Source of the DNA: Cytophagaceae bacterium
GTDB lineage: Bacteria; Bacteroidota; Bacteroidia; Cytophagales; Spirosomataceae
Reading direction: 5' to 3'
NCBI GenBank assembly: GCA_027486845.1
Contig: JAIXOL010000018.1
Location: 1 to 64,000, forward strand
DNA length: 64,000 nucleotides
A program made the position numbers and the translations under genes. Positions within the stretch are counted from its first letter, which is position 1. Each line of letters begins with the position of its first letter. The notes beneath the pieces were generated by a model, which made no database searches, had not been told where the DNA came from, and was given only the letters and a program-made list of their open reading frames with translations. Of the stretch, positions 52,755-61,596 are shown piece by piece.

Positions 52755-54233
52755 TTACTGGTGTTCTGGTCTTAACAAATCATTCACCGTTTTTACGGGG
52801 TTGAACGTAATCAACGGTACTTCTACGAATAATGTGTTCCAGTTTGCCATTGCTCCATTCCATAAACCGGGTAATTCTTGGGCTTTTAGGTCACGACCGC
52901 TTTGCGATTTTTGTGTGTTGAAGCCAGTTTTAGGGTCACGGAACTTCAAAAGATTGAATTTGTTTCCTTGATAGTCTTTCATCGTACAAATCAAATCAAC
53001 AGGGTTGAAGTGCGTTGCTTCATCAAAAATCTCTTTTTGTTCGGGGTCTTTCAAATCAATTTGAGCAGATTCTACTACCTGAAGTGAAATTGAGCCATCG
53101 GCATTTTCTGCCCAGAATGGCCCACCGCCTGGTTCGCCAACGTTTTTTACCATTCCACAAATACGCAATGGACGATTGAGTTTCGTGCGGCAATAAGTTT
53201 TGCGTTCTTCAAAAGATAAATCATCATAACTTTCGGGAAATTCTACACAAAGGTCAAACTCAATAAAGTCTTCAATTTCTTCTACATCTTCTTCTTTCAA
53301 GTCTGCTCCATCCATCATTTTCAGATAAGCAAAAACCGCTTGTTGGTAGCTTAAAACCAAACTCGCTAAAGCTTTTTTGTAGATGATTGTTTGCTCTTTT
53401 AGGCTATCTGGAACAACGTTGTCGATATTTTTAATAAATACGACATCAGCATCTTGGTCATTCAGGTTTTCGAGCAATGCACCGTGACCTGCTGGGCGGA
53501 AAAGTAAATCTCCACCCGCCGTGCGGAAAGGTGTATTATCAAGATTTACAGCAATCGTATCTGTTGAAGGCTTTTGTTCCGAGAAGCTGATGTCATATTT
53601 TACACCATATTTTGCTTCGTAATCAGCCAAAACTGCATCAATCAAGGCTGTAAACTTGCTTCTATGCTCAGGCGAAACCGTAAAATGAAGGTTCACTTTG
53701 CCACCTGAACTGGCGTATTTTGCACCTTCAACCAGGTGTTCTTCGGCTGGTGTGCGAGTTAAATCGCCATATTTATGAAACTCCAACAAACCTTTAGGTA
53801 AAGCACCATAATCAAGCCCTTCGGCCGTGAGGAGATGTTTGAGTATAGTTTTGTGGTCGGCCGACTCGCTACCGACTGATTTTATCAAACTTTTATAGAA
53901 TGCAAAATCTTGTAGGTGTTCTAAAACCTCATTAACCGATTTGTCGAATTTATTTTCTTCTAAAGCCGCAAAAAGTGATTTGAACATGCGTGAAGCCGCA
54001 CCCGAAGCAGGTACAAACTTTAGCAGTTTTTTGCCAAAAATTTGGTCGTCGAAATCCTTCGATAGTTCTTTGGCTTTTTCGTCGCCAAGTTGAATCATTC
54101 CATCGTCGATGGTTGCCGCTCGAATGACATTTAAGTATGGAAATCCTACTTTAAAATTCTCAATTTGCTCAAGAATCGTTTCCATTTTTGCCCCACGGGC
54201 TTCGATTAGGTTAAGGTCTTTTTCGCTAAACAT
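52755..54233 (-). CDS. DUF4301 family protein
   Basis: 492 residues. Family features: FVPASGAASRMFKSLFAALE near the start (about 95-115), LLFRPAGHGALLENLNDQDADVVFIKNIDN, and RPLRICGMVKNVGEPGGGPFW. The domain resembles a nucleotidyltransferase-like fold (the GAASRM and GHGALL blocks recall sugar-nucleotide pyrophosphorylases), but its reaction is not known. It is a single gene. Confidence 0.88.
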   Translation of the reverse strand: MFSEKDLNLIEARGAKMETILEQIENFKVGFPYLNVIRAATIDDGMIQLGDEKAKELSKDFDDQIFGKKLLKFVPASGAASRMFKSLFAALEENKFDKSVNEVLEHLQDFAFYKSLIKSVGSESADHKTILKHLLTAEGLDYGALPKGLLEFHKYGDLTRTPAEEHLVEGAKYASSGGKVNLHFTVSPEHRSKFTALIDAVLADYEAKYGVKYDISFSEQKPSTDTIAVNLDNTPFRTAGGDLLFRPAGHGALLENLNDQDADVVFIKNIDNVVPDSLKEQTIIYKKALASLVLSYQQAVFAYLKMMDGADLKEEDVEEIEDFIEFDLCVEFPESYDDLSFEERKTYCRTKLNRPLRICGMVKNVGEPGGGPFWAENADGSISLQVVESAQIDLKDPEQKEIFDEATHFNPVDLICTMKDYQGNKFNLLKFRDPKTGFNTQKSQSGRDLKAQELPGLWNGAMANWNTLFVEVPLITFNPVKTVNDLLRPEHQ

Positions 54234-54523
54234 ATTAATAAGGTTGAGTTAATTAGTCCACAGTCAATAGTTGGTTTCTGAAGAACATTAAACTATTGAT
54301 AAGGAGGCTTTTGGTGAAAATGGTCGTTGTTTGGTTTTAATCAGCTACTTTATTGTGCGATTGTTTAGTTAAAAATGTAATTTTACGAAAAAATAAAGTC
54401 AAGGCAATGTTTTTGCTCGGGATTAATTAAAGTTATTCAAGTCAACGGTAAATAGACGGCGGTGTTCCGTTTCACAAATTGCTATCGACTGTTGTTCGTG
54501 AACAGTTGACTTTCAAAAAAATC
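54234..54523. other. Spacer between DUF4301 gene and proA
   Basis: 290 bp, divergent promoter region. It holds short inverted words (AGTCAATAGTTGG, CTATTGATAAGG, CTATCGACTGTTGTTCGTGA) like the repeats at 18235 and 22667, but no gene. Confidence 0.45.
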
Positions 54524-55774
54524 ATGAATTCAATACTTCCTCTTTTACAGAAAACCCAGCAAGCTTCGGCGGCCGTTCGTCGTTTGTCCGATGCACAACG
54601 GAGCGATTTATTAAATCAATTAGCCATTATCATTGAGCAATCAAAGGTACTGATTATGTTAGAAAATCAGAAAGATTTAGACCTGATGGACAAAGCTGAC
54701 CCCAAATACGACCGTTTGTTATTGACCGAAAGTCGTATTCAAGGTTTGGCAGATTCGTTGAGAGAAGTTGCCCTTTTACCCGATCCGACAGGAGAAGTAT
54801 TGATTGAAAGAAATCTTGAAAATGGACTAAATATTAAGAAAATAGCCGTTCCGATGGGAGTTGTTGGCGTAATTTATGAATCTCGCCCCAACGTAACGAT
54901 TGATGTAGCTTCGTTGTGCTTACGCTCGGGGAATGCCTGCGTACTGAAAGGTGGAAAAGAAGCTATTTTCTCGAATACTTGTTTAATTGGTTTGATTCAT
55001 GAAATTTTAGCAAAATATGGCGTTGCGGATGAAGCAGTTTTGCTTTTACCAAGCGACCGAAAATTTACTGAAGAATTACTTAAAGCCATTCGCTATGTGG
55101 ATATTATAATTCCTCGTGGTTCTGATTCGCTTATTCAATATGTGCGTCAAAATTCACTGATTCCAACCATTGAAACTGGTGCGGGTGTGGTGCATACTTA
55201 TGTTGAAACAAGTGCCGATTTAGCCAAAGCTAAGGAAATAATTGTTAATGCAAGAGTTTCTCGCCCATCGGTTTGTAATTCGCTCGACTGTGCTATTATT
55301 GATGAAGCTATTATTGAAAAATTCTTGCCAATGTTGGTAGAGGATTTCAAAAAATGGAATGTAGAAGTTTATGCCGATGAAGCTTCATTCGCTGTTTTGG
55401 AGAAAATTGGCTATGAGAAACTGCAAAAAGCCAAAGAAGAAGATTTTGGAAAAGAATGGCTCGACTATAAAATTACAATCAAAACTGTGGGTGGCTTTGA
55501 CGAAGCATTGGCTCATGTACAAGCCTTTTCTTCTCGACATTCTGAAGCTATTTTGACACAAAATCAAGGCTTTGCTGAAAGATTTTTGGCAGAAGTAGAT
55601 GCCGCAGCCGTTTATCATAATGCCTCCACTCGCTTTACTGATGGCGGACAGTTTGGTTTAGGTGCTGAAATTGGTATTTCGACCCAAAAACTTCATGCTC
55701 GTGGGCCTTTTGCTCTCGAAAAACTAGTCACCGAAAAATGGGTTGTGTTGGGCGATGGGCAGGTGAGATGGTGA
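54524..55774 (+). CDS. proA: Glutamate-5-semialdehyde dehydrogenase (gamma-glutamyl phosphate reductase)
   Basis: 416 residues from the ATG at 54524 (MNSILPLLQKTQQAS); the 15 residues further up are encoded by spacer DNA. ALDH-like: PMGVVGVIYESRPNVTIDVA, CLRSGNACVLKGGKEA, and VNARVSRPSVCNSLDCAIID with the catalytic Cys at about 252. Late block STRFTDGGQFGLGAEIGIST. Second step of proline synthesis; proB is not adjacent in this window. Confidence 0.95.
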   Translation: MNSILPLLQKTQQASAAVRRLSDAQRSDLLNQLAIIIEQSKVLIMLENQKDLDLMDKADPKYDRLLLTESRIQGLADSLREVALLPDPTGEVLIERNLENGLNIKKIAVPMGVVGVIYESRPNVTIDVASLCLRSGNACVLKGGKEAIFSNTCLIGLIHEILAKYGVADEAVLLLPSDRKFTEELLKAIRYVDIIIPRGSDSLIQYVRQNSLIPTIETGAGVVHTYVETSADLAKAKEIIVNARVSRPSVCNSLDCAIIDEAIIEKFLPMLVEDFKKWNVEVYADEASFAVLEKIGYEKLQKAKEEDFGKEWLDYKITIKTVGGFDEALAHVQAFSSRHSEAILTQNQGFAERFLAEVDAAAVYHNASTRFTDGGQFGLGAEIGISTQKLHARGPFALEKLVTEKWVVLGDGQVRW

Positions 55775-55818
55775 TTTGAAAAGTATGTTTGTATTTTCTA
55801 GTGCTTATCCACAAAAAA

Positions 55819-56208
55819 TTAGTATTCTAAAGCATTTTTAATTCTAATCTTAATCGCAGTATTAGTCCATTCAGCAATAATCATGAAAGGAGTTTCTAAG
55901 TGAGGGTTGGCATCTATAATCGCTTGAAATGTTTGGATATGAATCTTTGAATCAAAATGTCCAGGTTTTAGGAAAACTACTCCCAAGAAACTTGATTTGT
56001 CTTTGTGTACCAACGTGCCGAAATCGCTATCAAGTGTGATAAAGATTCGATTCTTTTTGGTGGCTAATTCTAATAAAAAAGTATCTGAAGAGCCATTTAG
56101 ATTGTTTTCTTTGACATCGAAAACATCAAAACCTATTTCTCGAAGAAAAACCACTAAGAATGGGTCTATATTTTCATCAGTAAATAATGAAAAATCAGAA
56201 AGATTCAT
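55819..56208 (-). CDS. DUF5615 PIN-like toxin
   Basis: 129 residues. The start FSLFTDENIDPFLVVFLREI contains the acidic FTDEN motif, and ITLDSDFGTLVHKDKSSFLG carries the DxDF block of DUF5615 PIN-like proteins, presumed RNases. The start overlaps the stop of the DUF433 gene by one base (TAATG arrangement), so the pair is translated as a coupled unit. Confidence 0.85.
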   Translation of the reverse strand: MNLSDFSLFTDENIDPFLVVFLREIGFDVFDVKENNLNGSSDTFLLELATKKNRIFITLDSDFGTLVHKDKSSFLGVVFLKPGHFDSKIHIQTFQAIIDANPHLETPFMIIAEWTNTAIKIRIKNALEY

Positions 56209-56447
56209 TAAGCAGCATTTGAATGTTGAACCTCAATGACGATTTCGTTTTTCATCGCATCAGAAGCATACAAAATGGCTTGTTGTATTGCCTCAATTGA
56301 AATGTGGGGATGCTTTATAACAATGTCTTGAATAGTAGCCCCCGTAGCAATCCATTCCAAGATTAGTTGCACGCTTATTCTGGTTCCTTTTATACAAGGT
56401 TTTCCTCCCAAAATAGCTATATCTGATACAATAAGTGGATATTTCAT
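56208..56447 (-). CDS. DUF433 antitoxin-like protein
   Basis: 79 residues from the ATG at 56447 (MKYPLIVSDIAILGGKPCIK). The sequence GGKPCIKGTRISVQLILEWI followed by ATIQDIVIKHPHIS is the DUF433 helix-turn-helix signature. It is the first gene of a pair with the DUF5615 toxin-like gene and probably neutralises it and represses the pair. Confidence 0.87.
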   Translation of the reverse strand: MKYPLIVSDIAILGGKPCIKGTRISVQLILEWIATGATIQDIVIKHPHISIEAIQQAILYASDAMKNEIVIEVQHSNAA

Positions 56448-56565
56448 AGTGTTATGAACATAAAATCTAAACAAATTTACACTAACTTGGGAACAAACAA
56501 AATTTCAGCATACTATTTTTCATTCCTAAATTGTGATTCGTAACTCGTAAATTCAGAAAAATCTC

Positions 56566-56573
56566 TACATTTG
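56566..56573 (+). promoter_or_regulatory. Candidate -7 element for the glucan phosphorylase homologue
   Basis: TACATTTG matches TAnnTTTG and lies 16 bp before the start codon; no good -33 box. Confidence 0.35.
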
Positions 56574-56589
56574 TCATAGAAAATAACCT

Positions 56590-58260
56590 ATGATAAAAAT
56601 GAAAAATCTTCCTGAGCAATTTGCTCATCCGTATTCTTTTGCCCCAAAGTTTAAGAAATCAGCCGTTTATTTTTCGATGGAATTTGCCATCGACCAAGCT
56701 CTGAAAACCTATTCGGGTGGACTTGGTTTTTTGGCTGGATCGCATATGCGAAGTGCCTATCAAACCAAACAAAACCTTGTCGGAATCGGTATGCTTTGGA
56801 AATTTGGTTATTATGACCAAGTTCGCAAGACCGATAATAGCATGGACGTACAATTTCGTGAGAAAATGTATAGTTTTTTGCAAGATACTGGCGTTCGTTT
56901 CCAAATGAATATTCAAAATCGAGCAGTTTGGGTAGCTGCATATTTCTTACCTCCGACAACTTTTGGCACTGTTCCGATGTTTTTTCTGACCACCGACACC
57001 GATGGAAATGATACTTGGGCAAGGTCGATTTCATATCATCTGTACGATGCCGATGCTTCGATAAAAGTTGCACAATGTATGGTTTTGGGTATTGGTGGAA
57101 CGACTTTTTTGGATAAAATCAATTACGAACCCGAAGTTTATCATTTCAATGAAGCACATGCTCTTTCGGGAGCTTTTCATCTATATAAAAAGTTTGGAAA
57201 AGCCGCTGATTTGAAAAAACGTTTGGTTTTCACGACGCATACTCCTGAAGAGGCTGGCAACGAAAAACATGATATCAATATGCTCGAAAACATGAATTTC
57301 TTTGATGGCGTGCCGATGAATGAAGTTCGTAAGATTTGCGGAATGCTACCGACTGGAACTACAGATAATGTGTTCAATCACTCGTTAGTTGCTTTACGTT
57401 TGAGTCGAAAAGCTAATGCTGTATCAAAACTTCATGGAGATGTTTCTCGAAAAATGTGGGGCAATTATAAAGGAATTTGTGAAATTACGCACATCACCAA
57501 CGCCCAAAATAATCTTTACTGGGCTGATGATATTATGGAAAAAGCCCGCAAAAAAGGTGATGTAAAAACGATTACTTCTCGCAAAAAGGAATTGAAAGAA
57601 GTGCTTTTCAAAACCGTTGCCGACCAAGCAGGAAAACTTTTCAAACCTGAAGTTCTAACAATTATTTGGGCAAGAAGATTTGCAGCTTACAAACGTCCCG
57701 ATTTGCTCACTCGTGACCGTGAACGCTTCGATAAATTGATGAAAAATACCAAATATCCGATTCAGTTTATTTGGGCAGGAAAACCTTATCCGTTTGATGG
57801 TGGAGCAATCAATAATTTCAACCAGCTCTATTATTTGAGTCACCTTTACCCAAATATGGCGGTGCTGACCGGGCATGAACTGAACCTATCAAAACTTATA
57901 AAGGATGGTTCTGATGTGTGGCTTAATACGCCAATCGTAACTCGCGAGGCTTCGGGAACAAGTGGAATGACGGCAGCGATGAATGCTTCGCTCAATTTCT
58001 CGACATTTGATGGTTGGGTTTGTGAATTTGCGAACGAACAAAACTCATTCGTTGTGCCTGTTGCTCCACAATCTCCCGATTGGGAACGAGATAGAGTTGA
58101 CATTCATAATATGCTTGATATGCTCGAAAATAATATATTGCCAATGTATTATGACCGCACTGAAGAATGGCAAAAAATGGTTTTGCAGAGTATGAATGAT
58201 GTAAATGCGTTCTTCGATTCTGACCGCATGGCGGCTGAGTATTATGAGAAGGTTTATTGA
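56590..58260 (+). CDS. Alpha-glucan phosphorylase homologue (GT35-like) without the usual PLP lysine
   Basis: 556 residues, the length of short bacterial glucan phosphorylases. Matching blocks: YFSMEFAIDQALKTYSGGLG, LAGSHMRSA, VYHFNEAHALSGAFHLYKKF, FTTHTPEEAGNEKH, IIWARRFAAYKRPDLL, FIWAGKPYPFDGGAINNFNQ. In the PLP site, canonical GT35 enzymes read GTSxMK; here REASGTSGMTAAMNASLNFS has Thr461 in place of Lys. PLP attachment is thus doubtful; it may be a glucan transferase or regulator. A well-formed terminator follows. Confidence 0.85.
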   Translation: MIKMKNLPEQFAHPYSFAPKFKKSAVYFSMEFAIDQALKTYSGGLGFLAGSHMRSAYQTKQNLVGIGMLWKFGYYDQVRKTDNSMDVQFREKMYSFLQDTGVRFQMNIQNRAVWVAAYFLPPTTFGTVPMFFLTTDTDGNDTWARSISYHLYDADASIKVAQCMVLGIGGTTFLDKINYEPEVYHFNEAHALSGAFHLYKKFGKAADLKKRLVFTTHTPEEAGNEKHDINMLENMNFFDGVPMNEVRKICGMLPTGTTDNVFNHSLVALRLSRKANAVSKLHGDVSRKMWGNYKGICEITHITNAQNNLYWADDIMEKARKKGDVKTITSRKKELKEVLFKTVADQAGKLFKPEVLTIIWARRFAAYKRPDLLTRDRERFDKLMKNTKYPIQFIWAGKPYPFDGGAINNFNQLYYLSHLYPNMAVLTGHELNLSKLIKDGSDVWLNTPIVTREASGTSGMTAAMNASLNFSTFDGWVCEFANEQNSFVVPVAPQSPDWERDRVDIHNMLDMLENNILPMYYDRTEEWQKMVLQSMNDVNAFFDSDRMAAEYYEKVY

Positions 58261-58275
58261 TTTTATCTAATAGAT

Positions 58276-58330
58276 AAAACCTCTGCGATTCTTTGGAAAC
58301 CATATCAATCGCAGAGGTTTTATTTTTTTC
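58276..58330 (+). terminator. Terminator after the glucan phosphorylase homologue
   Basis: Stem AAAACCTCTGCGATT / AATCGCAGAGGTTTT, then a T run. Confidence 0.88.
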
Positions 58331-58363
58331 CTGTATATTTGGTCGAAATAAAGGTTTTCAGTC

Positions 58364-59206
58364 ATGCTTCGTGTTCCCTCTTCGATAAATTCTAATGAAT
58401 TTGAGTCTCTGAAGATTCAAGACATGACTTTTGTTGCCTATCGAAACAATATTTATCCATCAAGAAATGAGATTTTTTTCGAGGAACACGCCATCATTTA
58501 TGTCCTTGAAGGCGAAAAAAGATTTGTTTCTCCTATGCAAGATGTTCACGTAAAAAAAGGCCAAATTTTGTTTTTTCAGCGTGGTTGCTATTCGATGAAT
58601 GAGTCGATTGACGTCAATTATCGCAGCCTTGTTTTTTTCTTTCCTGAAAAATTATTGAAAGAGTTTGTGGCACAAAACCTCTCGCTTTTTGAAGATTATA
58701 CCCAAAGTTCGTTTGAGCAAATATTGAGTTTGGAAAGTAATAGTGGTTTTGATATTTTCGTTGATTCGCTCATTCCATTTTTTAGTACAAGAACCAACCT
58801 TTTGAATCAATTTTTGAAACTAAAATTTGATGAATTGATGTTGCACTTGCTTGACCTCGACCAAAGTAATCAATTTCGAATCACGCTTTTTAATATTTAT
58901 CAAGGGCAAAAGGTTGACTTGTCTTTTTTTCTTGAAAATTACTATCTTAAGCCACTGTCTATCAATGAATTAGCACGTATTTCTGGGCGTAGTCTCTCGG
59001 CTTTTAAACGTGATTTCGAACTACAATTTAATACTTCTCCTGCCGTTTGGATAAAAAATAAACGCCTCGAATATGCCTTTTTTCTTCTACAAAATTCTCA
59101 AAAAAACGTTTCCGAAATAAGCCTCGAAATCGGCTACGAAAGCGTATCTCACTTTATCAAAGCCTTCAAAGAAAAATACGGTTTTACGCCCAATAAAATT
59201 AATTAA
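58364..59206 (+). CDS. AraC-family transcriptional regulator
   Basis: 280 residues. An N-terminal cupin-like sensor domain (about 25-110, HAIIYVLEGEKRFVSPMQDV) is followed by a C-terminal double helix-turn-helix (about 200-280): LSINELARISGRSLSAFKRD, AFFLLQNSQKNVSEISLEIG and SHFIKAFKEKYGFTPNKI. A TATATTTG -7 element is at 58334-58341. The ligand and targets are unknown. Confidence 0.92.
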   Translation: MLRVPSSINSNEFESLKIQDMTFVAYRNNIYPSRNEIFFEEHAIIYVLEGEKRFVSPMQDVHVKKGQILFFQRGCYSMNESIDVNYRSLVFFFPEKLLKEFVAQNLSLFEDYTQSSFEQILSLESNSGFDIFVDSLIPFFSTRTNLLNQFLKLKFDELMLHLLDLDQSNQFRITLFNIYQGQKVDLSFFLENYYLKPLSINELARISGRSLSAFKRDFELQFNTSPAVWIKNKRLEYAFFLLQNSQKNVSEISLEIGYESVSHFIKAFKEKYGFTPNKIN

Positions 59207-59293
59207 ACCAAAAACGCTATTTTTTGGTCGTATTTCGTTAATCGTTATTAGGTTATTATACTCAATTTTGCACCGCCTATTCCACAAAACCCT

Positions 59294-59938
59294 ATGGCGG
59301 ACAAATTCCAAAATAAATATCGCATTCCTTCGGCAAGACATCCCAACTGGGATTATGGCACAAATGGGGCATATTTCATAACGATTTGTACAAAAAACCG
59401 ACAATATTTTTTGGGAGAATGCGAAAAAGGCAAAATGAAATTATCGACTTTAGGGGCAATTACACAAGGTTTTTGGTACGAAATTCCAAAACATTTTCCT
59501 TTTGTTGAATTGGGTGAATTTGTGGTTATGCCTAATCATATTCATGGTGTTTTGATTTTGAATAAAAATGGTTTTGATGAAAATATTGAAACTATAGACA
59601 TAATAGAACCCATCGACCCCGTAGAGACAGGGCATTGCCCTGTCTCTACCACCGAACACGTTTCTACCAATAATAATGATAAAACCATTGGTCAAAAACG
59701 ATTTCGGAACCAAGGAAAAAATACGGTTTCGTCAATTATTGGTTCATACAAATCAATTTGTACAAAACATATTCATACCGCATTTCCAACAATGAATTTT
59801 GAATGGCAATCACGTTTTTGGGATAATATTGTTCGTGATGATGAGGCATTTAACACCATTAGCCAATATATTGTCAATAATCCTATGAATTGGGAAGATG
59901 ATAAATTTTTTGGAGAAGAAACAGATAATCCAATGTAG
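59294..59938 (+). CDS. REP-associated tyrosine transposase (RAYT) with a REP inside its frame
   Basis: 214 residues. HUH motif in VVMPNHIHGVLIL (His82-x-His84) and the nucleophilic Tyr192 in ISQYIVNNPMNW. The REP at 59621-59649 is read in frame as residues 110-119 (VETGHCPVST), between the HUH motif and the Tyr. A second REP copy (59935-59963) overlaps the 3' end; its TAG is the gene's stop codon. Both catalytic motifs are intact. It is a different RAYT branch from those at 1 and 1126. Confidence 0.92.
   Translation: MADKFQNKYRIPSARHPNWDYGTNGAYFITICTKNRQYFLGECEKGKMKLSTLGAITQGFWYEIPKHFPFVELGEFVVMPNHIHGVLILNKNGFDENIETIDIIEPIDPVETGHCPVSTTEHVSTNNNDKTIGQKRFRNQGKNTVSSIIGSYKSICTKHIHTAFPTMNFEWQSRFWDNIVRDDEAFNTISQYIVNNPMNWEDDKFFGEETDNPM
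59621..59649. repeat. REP-3 copy 1, inside the RAYT reading frame
   Basis: Palindrome with arms GTAGAGACAGGGCA and TGCCCTGTCTCTAC around a single T. Read in frame it adds about 10 residues to the transposase. Confidence 0.9.
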
Positions 59939-59963
59939 AGACAAGGCAATGCCTTGTCTCTAC
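59935..59963. repeat. REP-3 copy 2, at the RAYT stop codon
   Basis: Palindrome with arms GTAGAGACAAGGCA and TGCCTTGTCTCTAC around a single A; matches REP-3 copy 1 with compensatory changes in both arms (GG/CC to AG/CT). Confidence 0.9.
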
Positions 59964-60000
59964 GGTACAAAAAACAACGCATTAAAACAATTAAAAAAAT

Positions 60001-61401
60001 ATGTCAGCACCAAAATCATTATTTGACAAAGTATGGGATGCCCACGTCGTTCGTAAAATCGAAGACGGCCCCGATGTTTTTCTTATTGACCGCCACTTCA
60101 TTCACGAAGTAACGAGTCCAGTTGCCTTTTTAGGTCTTGAAAGCCGTGATTTAGGCGTACTTTTCCCTAATCGTACTTTCGCAACTGCCGACCATAATAC
60201 ACCAACAATTAACCAACATTTACCAGTTCAAGACCCACTTTCGGCCAATCAGCTGAAAGCTTTGGAAACAAATTCGGCTAAATATGGCATTTCTCACTGG
60301 GGATTAGGTCACGCAAAAAATGGTATCGTTCACGTAGTTGGACCAGAAAATGGTATTACTCTCCCAGGAATGACCATCGTTTGTGGTGATTCTCATACTT
60401 CTACACACGGTGCTTTTGGTGCAATTGCCTTCGGAATTGGTACTTCTGAGGTAGAAATGGTACTTTCTTCGCAATGTATCATGCAGCCAAAACCAAAAAA
60501 AATGCGTGTAACAATTAATGGTAAATTGGGTAAAGCTGTTACTCCAAAAGACGTTACTCTTTTTATTATTTCAAAACTTTCGGCGGCAGGTGCAACTGGC
60601 TATTTCTGCGAATATGCGGGCGATGTTTTTGAAAACATGAGCATGGAAGGACGTATGACGGTTTGTAATATGTCAATCGAAATGGGTGCGAGAGGTGGTA
60701 TGATTGCTCCTGACGAAACTACTTTCGCTTACTTAAAAGGCAGAGAGCAAACACCAAAAGGTGAGGCTTGGGAAAGAGCTTTGGCTTACTGGAAATCCCT
60801 CAAAACTGACGAAGGAACAGTTTTTGATATTGAATATAGCTATGATGCGGCCGAAATTGAGCCACAAATCACTTATGGAACAAACCCAGGCTTGGGTACA
60901 GGTATTTCACAAAATATTCCTCAAGCTGCAAATGTACTTGATGGTGCTGCTTCTTATGCAAAATCATTAAACTACATGGGCTTTGCCGAAAACGAGCAAA
61001 TAATCGGCAAACCAATTGATTATGTTTTCTTGGGAAGTTGTACAAATGGTCGTATAGAAGATTTTCGTGCTTTTGCTTCAATCGTAAAAGGACGTAAAAA
61101 AGCTGATAACGTAACTGCTTGGTTAGTACCAGGTTCGCATATCGTAGAATCTCAAATCAAAGAAGAAGGTATCTTAGATATTTTGACTGAAGCAGGATTT
61201 GCTTTGCGTCAACCAGGTTGTTCGGCGTGTTTGGCAATGAATGATGATAAAATCCCTGCTGGAAAATATGCAGTTTCAACATCAAACAGAAACTTTGAAG
61301 GTCGTCAAGGACCGGGTGCAAGAACACTTTTGGCTTCTCCATTAGTTGCAGCAGCAGCGGCGGTGACTGGAAAAGTTACTGATCCTCGTACAATGCTCTA
61401 G
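60001..61401 (+). CDS. leuC: 3-Isopropylmalate dehydratase, large subunit
   Basis: 466 residues. Aconitase-like features: [57 protein letters not shown], and the three 4Fe-4S cysteines in FLGSCTNGR (about 346) and [11 protein letters not shown] (about 406-409). It works with LeuD on 2- and 3-isopropylmalate in leucine synthesis. The RAYT and its REP lie 38 bp upstream. leuD, usually adjacent, is 681 bp away. Confidence 0.97.
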   Translation: MSAPKSLFDKVWDAHVVRKIEDGPDVFLIDRHFIHEVTSPVAFLGLESRDLGVLFPNRTFATADHNTPTINQHLPVQDPLSANQLKALETNSAKYGISHWGLGHAKNGIVHVVGPENGITLPGMTIVCGDSHTSTHGAFGAIAFGIGTSEVEMVLSSQCIMQPKPKKMRVTINGKLGKAVTPKDVTLFIISKLSAAGATGYFCEYAGDVFENMSMEGRMTVCNMSIEMGARGGMIAPDETTFAYLKGREQTPKGEAWERALAYWKSLKTDEGTVFDIEYSYDAAEIEPQITYGTNPGLGTGISQNIPQAANVLDGAASYAKSLNYMGFAENEQIIGKPIDYVFLGSCTNGRIEDFRAFASIVKGRKKADNVTAWLVPGSHIVESQIKEEGILDILTEAGFALRQPGCSACLAMNDDKIPAGKYAVSTSNRNFEGRQGPGARTLLASPLVAAAAAVTGKVTDPRTML

Positions 61402-61590
61402 GCTTTATGCTTTACGCTTTATGCTTTCGCATTTTTTAGAAACAAAATAAAAAAACAAAAGCATATTGCTTACAGCAGTAAAAGACAAGAGATTTTAGAA
61501 AATATGCTTTATGCTTTATGCTTTACGCGTTTTTTAGAAACAAAATAAAAAAATAAAAGCATATCGCCTAAAGCCTACAGCCTAAAGCAT
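61402..61590. repeat. GCTTTATGC-family repeats with a tandem duplication, between leuC and the four-helix-bundle gene
   Basis: The spacer reads GCTTTATGCTTTACGCTTTA, then TTAGAAACAAAATAAAAAAA, then AGCATAT; these recur about 98 bp later, and GAGATTTTAGAAAATA, the start of the next gene, occurs at 61489 and again at 61601. This is a tandem duplication (98-112 bp with an internal indel) that copied the first codons of the four-helix-bundle gene. Confidence 0.75.
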
Positions 61591-61596
61591 TAAAAT

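Noticed and set aside
56651-57073. Minus-strand open frame of 140 codons inside the glucan phosphorylase homologue
   Set aside because: Lies wholly opposite a gene with strong family motifs and shows no recognisable domain.
59617-59963. CRISPR-like repeat array suggested by two similar palindromes
   Set aside because: Only two copies about 315 bp apart, one inside a coding frame, and no regular spacers or cas genes; they are REPs.
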